Positions 10,958 through 64,000 of a DNA stretch of 64,000 bases are shown here, in pieces. A program made the position numbers and the translations under genes. The DNA is taken from contig CM067064.1 of the NCBI GenBank assembly GCA_033980235.1, positions 29,163,170 to 29,227,169 on the forward strand. The letters run 5' to 3'. This stretch comes from Diadema setosum (taxonomy: Eukaryota; Echinodermata; Echinoidea; Diadematoida; Diadematidae). Position 1 is the stretch's first letter. The number at the start of each line of letters is the position of its first letter. The notes beneath the pieces were generated by a model. It saw nothing but the letters and a program-made list of their open reading frames with translations, searched no databases and was not told where the DNA came from.

Positions 10958-11059
10958 TTATGATGGATTTTCCGATTTACCTCGTGTTATGTTTTGTTGT
11001 AAGGAAACTGAGAATGAAATAAATTAATTGAATTGAAATTGAAATTGAAATTGAATTGA
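10919..11059 (+). repeat. (TA)n tract and LINE-like tail
   Basis: A pure TA run (about 10919-10957) is followed by GAGAATGAAATAAATTAATT and repeats of GAATTGAAATTGAAATTG. This looks like a non-LTR retrotransposon 3' end in plus orientation with a polyadenylation-like AATAAA. Confidence 0.5.
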
Positions 11060-12523
11060 AGTCACTAAATCTATAGTATAAATTTGTTTCTTTTTTCATG
11101 AAACCGTCATTCTCAAGGATTTACCCTCTCGATGTAATTAACTCAAGACAACTATATAGGATTATGCTTACGTATAATAGTCGAAAACAAAGAAATCTGT
11201 ATTTTTTATTATACTAATTACTCAAGTCTTCAGAGATAGGGCTCCACGTGCATCTAAAGAACGAGATAAATGGAAAGTTGGTGCCTGGAAGAGTTCATCA
11301 TTCTCCCGTTTTCGGGAAAAAGAATACGAGTACAAGAGTACATATTTATAACCAAAACAAGGACAATATCAACAAGAACATAGACACAAATTGAATAAAC
11401 TAAATTACACTTACATATTCGAAAGTAGTATGTAATATACTCTACACGTAAACTTTTTTTTTCATTCTTATTTCTACAATGCCAAGAGCTGTTCGTTCCT
11501 TTTATTGAAAAGAAAAAGATGATGACGGAATTCCCGAACAAAGAGTACTAGTGGTTACATAGTCTTACGTCACTATCTATATAAAAAATGAAATGAGTTT
11601 CATGACCTGACAGAGTGCATGATGTTCATTTTCTAAATGGTGATAGCGCCCTCATTCAGGGTCATTGTGTCTTAGATCACTCTGGCACTGCGCCTGAAAG
11701 CTAACAGTTATACTTTACACTATGACCAACTGTGTCAACATATCGGTTCACCAAATCAAACTATTGCTTCGCGAGAGCATCAATCAATTTGCTAAAAGTG
11801 CAAAACCACAAAAATTTCAATTGGCTGTAAATCAGACCAAAAAAGGGTTGTGATGTTTTAGCAAAATTGCACCTAACTGGCATTTTGAAATTTCACGTAA
11901 TATTTATGAATCAGTGATGTAGCAAATATTTGTATGGTATATACCTTACATAATTACAAGGATTTAATGTTATAACCTTCAAAGTCTTCCATATATTCAC
12001 ACGCAACTTTTTCTAAAATTGTAAATTCAAATTATATCGAAACAGAAAATGTCTATCTCTGTAATCATATTTGACGAGTAACTTTTTAATGCACTTACCA
12101 ATCCAAAAGTATCAGTTGCAAGTTCACATCCTACGGATATAACAACACGTGCATATTATGTAAGCCAAATTCGACATTCGGATAAAGGTATAGATCTCTG
12201 ATGATTTCCATAGCCTTTCTATTAAACTGATTCCATTTTGTTTGCTTGCTTTTGCTTCACAGCTCAAAGTCAACCATTGGGCAGATGGACCTGCGACAAA
12301 GTCAATCTTAACATGGGTTGGAATTGCACTTAAGGGAAGTTAATGCGACTTAAAGGGACCAAGAGCGAACAATCCTTCATTGTTGAAGCCCTTGAAATCT
12401 TATATTTCTTGAACTATATCAACCGAAGACAGGCACCTTGATCTATCATTCTTTTGTGTTTATACTATCGCGTACCTGCCTGAAATGCAGTACGTTATTT
12501 GTTGTGATGATTTGTTGGACGAT

Positions 12524-12742
12524 AGGGTGTATTCGTTATTCCGAAAGTTCGGTAATCCGAAAATGAGAGAAAAAAAAAAAGAAAAAGAGTGCGCGCAAAC
12601 GAACTTTCGGAATCCTGCACCTAATTTCCTTCTTGGATTAACGAACCTTCAGAATAACTATTTTTTTTTTTCATTTTTGGACAGACGAACCATATTTCAC
12701 TTTCGAATTAACGAATCTTCGGAAACGGAGTGTAACCTCTAC
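12524..12742. mobile_element. MITE with TTCGTTATTCCGAAAGTTCG ends
   Basis: The left GGGTGTATTCGTTATTCCGA and the right CTTTCGAATTAACGAATCTT are related by inversion, and the words AACGAACTTTCGGA and TTAACGAACCTTCAGAATAA recur inside. The interior has two A or T tracts. It is non-coding; exact ends are not fixed by a clear target duplication. Confidence 0.55.
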
Positions 12743-13439
12743 GATAAGTACTCGTATAATGTTTTATGAACGACTGAGTTTATGTGAAAGACATTTCTCT
12801 CCTTCTCCCCCTGACTCATTTTAAGTTCTTTGGTCTGTACGACCCTTTTTCTCTGTTTTACTTGTCAGACGAAAACGAAATTCCATGTAGGCCAACTGCT
12901 CATTCATTATTGTGTCCTGTGACTTTGCACTTGCTAAGGTCGTGTCATGAGAAATGTGAGAAATGAATGTAAAATGAAATAAATAAAATGATCGACATCG
13001 CAACAAGTTATTGCATTATGGAAAACAAAGGTAATTCGACCTCATGAATGAGGAACTCCCTTAGTCCAGACATAAAAAATGCTTCTCCTTTGTTTTCATT
13101 CAAAAAAAGATTGAAATCATTCCTTCTTAAGTCTTATAATGTAACAGAAAGAAATTAATTTTGTTTGTTTATCTTTTTCAGTAAGTAGGTTTTGTAAGCA
13201 CCAGGATGCTATTGATTTTTCATAGGCTTGCTAGGTCGCGTCTTTCGCGGAATTCCGCATCGCATCCCCTGTTTTTCCTATTGCAAACTTACGTGCCTTC
13301 ACAGAACAGATAATGTGTTCTGCTATCAGCAATTCCATACAATTGTATATATCACTTTCTCGTCGCTTTTAACGCTCTACACTTCTAATATGGCTAATAG
13401 TCTCTGCTGGTTTGATCTTGAATGTACCGATTGATCTAG

Positions 13440-13811
13440 GCTTTTTGTTCTTAGTTGTCTCGTCTCTTTACTTGTATTTATGCTTCTTCCCTTTCCCCTT
13501 TTCCACTTCTTTTTTCATTCCACACACTTGTAGTTAAGTTTTCACCTTTTTTTTTCCTTCCTGTGAGGTGCCCACGTTGTACAAGCATAGTCTTTTGAGT
13601 GGGTACCTCCACTTTTTTTGGCAGAATGTAAAATATGTCTGTATGAAAAATGCCTAAATTTGTAATGATTATTAACAAATGTTATCCTTTGCTATCTATG
13701 TATCATTCCTTCAAACGTATAATGTCGAATCTATATTTTTTTTGTACATTCTGTTGAAAGAAGTGAAAATAAATCCTTTGAATTGAATTGAATTGAATTG
13801 AATTGAATTGA
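13440..13811 (+). repeat. Retroelement-like 3' UTR ending in (GAATT)n
   Basis: A T-rich region with TGTACATTCTGTTGAAAGAA is followed by AAATAAATCCTTTGAATTG and a pentamer array to about 13811. This is the usual 3' end of a LINE; no coding part is recognisable upstream. Confidence 0.5.
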
Positions 13812-13860
13812 ATGATAAGTGATCAGGAGCAAGACAGGAAAAACACTATTAAAATAGATT

Positions 13861-13882
13861 TCTCTCTCTCTCTCTCTCTCTC
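13861..13882. repeat. (TC)n microsatellite
   Basis: A pure TC dinucleotide run of about 22 bp. Confidence 0.9.
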
Positions 13883-16084
13883 TTCATCTGTCACACATTC
13901 ATAAATACATTGTTGTAACACACAAACACACACTTCATTTCTCCATCTGTCTTTGTTCAAAGACCTTTTAATCAATGAATGACGATTCCGTGTATCTAGA
14001 GATTCGTTTATTCGATCAACTGCATAATTATTTGGGCCTTCGGCCTCAGTATTAAAATAAAACTACTGAGGCTTTTTTACATGTCGTACACAGCTTTACT
14101 ATTTATACAAAAAGCATTCAAGAACATGCTCTATTATATTACATTCTAATATATCACATTAGTATTATAGTTATATATCAAAGTGCATACTTTATATCAT
14201 ATCAGATCATTTATATTATATCACTATAAATAGTTTTATTTTGGATTAAAAAGTGTATACATCATGTGATTGGTTGAAAGAGGTATACACGTGAGGTATT
14301 TTCAACTACTGTACATCAAAATGCTAGCATGTTTGAGACTCAACGGAAAACTCTGTGGCCGGTGGTTGGATACCGATAGAGCGCCAGCTTTCGAAAGGAT
14401 AAAGACAATCGTGTAAATAGTAGAGAGCACTGATCTCCTTAGAGGGGAGATCAGTGGTTGAGAGAATAGTTTGATTTTTCAAGACGTTTTCAATAACTGT
14501 TAAAATTTGGATTTCATTGAATTCGGAGGTGAAGTATGAGCACAAGACCACAAGACAAAATAAAAGGTTTAAGCCGTTATTCTTTTTCCCCACATATTTG
14601 TTAAATATTTTTGTATAGATAACAGTTTTAAACAAAATACTCTGCCTAATTTCGAGATTCTTGATAATACTATGGGTAGATAGAGGTGACTGCTGTAGTT
14701 TTATTCATTGAAGGGCATAGGCCTACTCTAAAGACAAAGTACATTCGTACATCGTACAGTATAAATATCAAGCACATGGCTTTCCCGCACTTATTATTTT
14801 GCCAAGCTTACAGCTTTCCCGGCCTTGATGGCGTCTGTGTACAATAACTGAAATCACCACAAAAAAAAATCAGAAGCTTTCCACAGACATAAATAATTAT
14901 GTATTATATCGTAAATGATGCATGAATGTAAAAAAAAAAACAAAAAAACAGTGTAAATAGACTAATCATACGTAAATAAAGAATATGGTTTAAATATCAT
15001 GACGCCTTTAATAAAGGGCGTTTGATTGACGGTGATATGGGTTGTAAAAGTTATGAACACCGTAAGGGAAGACTGCTTTTTCTACAAGTCCCTGTAAAAT
15101 TGCATTTCTTTCATTCTTTGGGCATACCTTTTTGCTGTAATGCAACATTCCAAAAAGACTATCGGAGGTGACTCTTTGAAATGATGGGGGTGAACAAAAA
15201 TTGAAATTTATCATTTGTCTCTAACTGCATAAAATCATGTGATTCACTCTCGCGCTTGTGGCAATGGATGTAGCGAGTGTTGTATAACGAAACCTCCTAT
15301 TTGCCTTTCACTATCTCATACCATACGTGTACTAAAATTATTATGCAACGTTTGCCTATGCTTTGCAATGATTTATAATAATTATCATCATGATCCATAC
15401 GACCTTTGATGTTAGAGACGAGATATGTAACATTTGAATGAAAAACATTAAAAAGTGACATTTATAACAAAGATTTATCTTAATATATTTTTTTTTTAAT
15501 CACAGAGTTACCTCGTCAGACACAGCACACGCTACACTTTGTTTTTGCTTTTGGACCAAAGAGAAATACAGCTATACGTGTACATGTACTTTTTTTGGAC
15601 CCTGGGCACTGACCTGGGGGCCCGTTTCATAAAACTTGTCATCAGTGACAAGTTGTCATAGATGCTATGATTCAAGGGCGCCGCCTTTTGGGCTCTACCA
15701 CGTAACCGACGCTCGCCATTCATTGCGTGCCGTCTGTATTCTGTGTGTCCGAACCATGTAACACGCTCTTAACTTGTAACGGCACATTTTGCATAATATG
15801 TGGAAGAGTCGCCGGAATGACCCCGCTGTTGCAATTTTGTTTGAGCTCATTAGCGTCTTTCGACGCAACTTTCTATCGTTCAGGTGGCAGACAAATGCAG
15901 AAAGCCTTACAGCTCTTGATGTGACCTTCAAGTATACGGCTACTTATTCCCATGCTGCTAGTCTGTCTCTTTACAACAGCAACTTGGATGATTCGACAGC
16001 CAGCCAGCAGCTGCATGCACGTTTCCATCCTCTGACTGGGGCTGGGACATCACACCGCCAGCCGCTCGGGCGAGCCGTAGCCGT

Positions 16085-16165
16085 GGTGGTCTACGTCTCT
16101 CGTTGGTAGAGTACGCTGTCCATTCCCGATCCTCGAGTTCGACTCCAGTTCGGGTCATAACGTCG
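16085..16165 (+). repeat. tRNA-like SINE head
   Basis: TCGTTGGTAGAGTACGC resembles a pol III A box and GAGTTCGACTCC a B box, separated by about 35 bp as in tRNA-derived SINEs. There is no clean acceptor stem or cloverleaf, so a functional tRNA is unlikely. It lies about 650 bp upstream of the ABCC start codon. Confidence 0.5.
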
Positions 16166-16822
16166 TTCGCGCTTCTCCCACCCACACTTCATCGACAGTG
16201 GTTCTATTTTTAATGCTATGTAACGACGGAATATTTCGGTGTAGACCCTATGCGTAAATGTCTAATTTCTGGAACGCGGATGCTTGAGCAAATCTGGTGT
16301 ATCACGTCGCTGTCATCATCACTTGTCGAGGCGGGCTTAGAATGATGCAACTGTTGTGTGGATTTCGATTGTTGTAACGTTAGAACCCCGGGCCCTGCTA
16401 CACTTACGGTATATTAGATCTAACGTTGGAGTGCGTCGTCTGCAAGTAGCTAGTGCCTTGAACCTTGAACCTAGAAGTATTAGATCTAATCCCTTTCAGC
16501 AGCTCCTTGGAACTATCCCCGGATGGTACATGCCGTGCCACAGAGTCGAGATGGTGGTAGTGGTCTAATACCGCATAGTCACGATAGTGCTCCATGATTG
16601 ATAGTGATAAAATTTACTGATGCTGATCAGAGCAGTGATAGTCCCACAGATGAGGTGTAAGAAGTAAAATTGTGCCACAACTTGCTGCGTCAATCAGCTT
16701 GTCCTTGTAATTGGCACTGATCGTCAAATTGCAGCACCGTCTGCTTTGAGCTGTGAAAATAAAGAAAGCAAGAGCAGATCTTGGACTTGGGTGGAGGAAG
16801 AGACAGTGTGGAACCTGTTGAG

Positions 16823-62110
<45,288 letters not shown>

Positions 62111-62889
62111 GTACCAGTCAGTTTTGCCCCCCTCCCCAAGCCCCGTGGAGAAAAAGGCTCCCATGATGGTTTTAAATCTGCACTTTGAATGCACGTTTAC
62201 GTTGGATGTGTTCCAGATGCGCATGCATGCACACACACAATCTCTGGGTCTTTGTGTTTTTTTTCCCCCACACCCTGTCTCTCTAACTCCTTTTCTCTAT
62301 GGCGTCTCTTTTTGTCTGTGGTGTTCACTTTCATTTGATGATCATGATTTGCAAATTTTTGTTTTTCAAATAAATGTGATAATTCATGCAGTTGTATACA
62401 AACTCAATAACTCATTCACTTGACTACAATCACAACAGAAAACCCAAGTGAATAGAAATGGTTCATCATTAACAAAAGTAACCTGATAAATGGTAATTGA
62501 ATTCTATTTCCCTCAAGGTTCTGACAGAAGGAAAGATATGGTACACATCAAAAAAAAAGACAGCCCAGTACAAACAAACATAACTGACAACAGACCATAA
62601 GCTGCTTCCTGTATGAAAAACAAACTGGAATTCCAGGGAGGGAGATGAAAAACAAATTGCAAACACTGCACATGTATGCCTCACTCCACAACCAAAGTAG
62701 AGACTAAGAGATATACAAGATGTAAACATGTTGAGAGTTTTGACAGTGGGAAATTTTCAGTCATTTGTCAAATGAACAATATTGATGTTAACATGATGAG
62801 TGAAGATTCTCATGAAATAGAAAAATAAGACTGAATCCAGAAGCTGCTTCCTTTTATAGTACTACTGCCAAGGAGTGCCAAAACTGCAG

Positions 62890-63040
62890 TAGCTGTTGCG
62901 GCTGAAGCAGTTAGGACACCAAACTTGGATAAGACTGCTGGCTTCCTTGCACAAAAGGGGTTTGAGTCCCAACCAGGTAGTAGTGCCCTATAGCAAGGCA
63001 CTTCATGCTCTTTGCCAAGTCTTTCGGAGGAGACTAAAAG
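62890..63040 (+). repeat. tRNA-derived SINE
   Basis: TTGCGGCTGAAGCAGTTAGG (A-box region), GGTTTGAGTCCCAACCAGG (B box), then a non-tRNA body CTATAGCAAGGCACTTCATG CTCTTTGCC. This arrangement is typical of SINEs with tRNA heads. Confidence 0.65.
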
Positions 63041-63779
63041 CTATGTCTAGTAGGCAATTGAATAATTACCAAGTTTTATTTGAAACCAGTGCAATGCACA
63101 CTCTGGCAACACAGGAAACGTGCCAAGGAAATAAAAAAATACTACTTCCTGTATTTTGAGGGGATTTCTCCACTTCTGTTCGCGAATACACATCAGTGAT
63201 TGAGGTATATCCTGGTTTCTCGAGGTTACTGACAAGTACACAGATTATTGTGTGTACATAGATATCTTCACATAGTGAACACACCCATATATCTTCAGTA
63301 TATCATCTCTTGTTTCAAGCCTGTTTAGTGCGTTTTCAACACTCCCATGCCCTATGATGAGTGGGAAGAATTAGCTGTTGAATGCTTGAGTCAATGAGAC
63401 ATGTTTAACCCTTCCTTATCTATCTGTTTGGTTTCGAGGTTTTTTTTTTTTTCAGACATTCTCCTCCAATTCAGCACCTGCTTCTGTTAAATGTTTATTT
63501 TACCTGTTTTTCCATTTGTTGTATAGACAGTGAGCCTTTGTCACTGCTTGTTACTGGTCTTGAGTGAGCCCTCTAGAGGTCAAGTATGTACAGTCTCTGC
63601 AGACTACTCCATCCATTTCTCTGGTCCCAACAGTGACTGCCGTTAACGTCACTATCAGCGTGGATATCAACATGCAGCTCTTTTCTCCTTGTTTGCTGGT
63701 AGCATTCTCAGTACGGCGGGTGAAACTCTTGCATCATTGCATGGGATGAGGTATGTGTGGCCACTGTACAATCAGCCAT

Positions 63780-63850
63780 CAGAGATGAGTCTTGAACCTC
63801 GACCTTTGAAGAGGTACTCTTCCTAAAAGTGCATGCGCTGTCCCGGAGAG
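63780..63850 (-). repeat. Possible tRNA-like SINE fragment, minus orientation
   Basis: On the minus strand, GACAGCGCATGCACTT precedes GGTCGAGGTTCAAGACTCAT, which resembles a B box. Spacing is SINE-like but the A box is poor. Confidence 0.35.
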
Positions 63851-64000
63851 TGTTGTGCTTTGCAAAGTGCTGTTTTGTATCCGGCACGTTGGCATTTTCC
63901 TCAGATTTCCATTCGTTTGTCGTCACCAGCAGAGCATCGAGTACTGCCCCCTCCCTTTTTTTGGTGAGGATGGGGAATATGTCCTGTGTATCTCGCTGAC

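Larger units (their letters stand above)
8845..16822. other. Intergenic region between two divergent genes
   Basis: The NRF start codon (8844, minus) and the ABCC1-like start codon (16823, plus) face away from each other, so both promoters must lie here. About 2 kb of varied unique-looking sequence precedes the ABCC start. An E-box CACGTG lies about 20 bp upstream of the NRF ATG. The rest is largely repeats, listed separately. No coding exon on either strand was supported. Confidence 0.6.
62111..64000. other. ABCC1-like intron 22, start (runs off right edge)
   Basis: No exon resembling the next ABCC1 segment was found. Holds two tRNA-like SINE pieces listed separately and otherwise unrecognised AT-rich sequence. 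Confidence 0.6.

Noticed and set aside
16088..16160. Functional tRNA gene
   Set aside because: A- and B-like boxes are present, but no pairing acceptor stem or anticodon arm was seen. A SINE head fits better.
16781..16822. Longer N-terminus of the ABCC protein from a TTG at 16781
   Set aside because: Nuclear genes start at ATG. The first ATG after the in-frame stop at 16760 is 16823.
62111..64000. Next ABCC1 exon (expected to start R-F-Y and a Ser-Ser-Arg motif)
   Set aside because: No such sequence between AG and GT was found on the plus strand, so the gene continues beyond the window.

Overview
The window is eukaryotic nuclear DNA from a marine invertebrate. Coding exons are short and split by kilobase introns with GT/AG borders and matching phases. 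Non-coding DNA is AT-rich and full of small fold-back transposons, microsatellites and tRNA-like SINEs. The repeat mix and the 1-2 kb introns suggest a deuterostome, most likely an echinoderm, but this is recall plus inference; no marker in the window fixes the species.

Layout. (1) 846-8844, minus strand: the first eight coding exons of a gene for a nose-resistant-to-fluoxetine-6 (NRF-6)-like membrane acyltransferase. They encode a signal peptide, a six-cysteine NRF domain, the first membrane helix and the start of the acyltransferase-3 domain; the gene runs off the left edge. (2) 8845-16822: an intergenic stretch of about 8 kb between divergent genes, filled with MITEs, LINE-like 3' tails, microsatellites and a tRNA-like element. 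(3) 16823-62110, plus strand: 22 consecutive coding exons of an ABCC1/MRP1-like transporter, 1185 codons with no phase conflict. They cover TMD0, the L0 linker, TMD1, a complete first nucleotide-binding domain, the acidic linker and the start of TMD2. The rest of TMD2 and NBD2 lie past the right edge. (4) 40597-50286: a complete autonomous-looking hAT transposon in the intron between ABCC exons 11 and 12, same strand as the host gene. It has imperfect CAGGGCT terminal repeats, an ATCAC target duplication and six exons that join into an uninterrupted 717-codon transposase with a zinc finger and the D-D-E set.

The two host genes are functionally separate. The main unusual content is mobile: the intact nested hAT and a small deletion relative two introns groups upstream in the same host gene; several TTAA-flanked fold-back elements; and a 1.5 kb TA-flanked fold-back in the NRF gene whose right arm is a 21-nt minisatellite. 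No complete RNA gene and no CRISPR array was recognised.

All exon borders were read by eye from splice consensus, frame continuity and family similarity. They agree in phase along each chain but have not been tested against transcripts.
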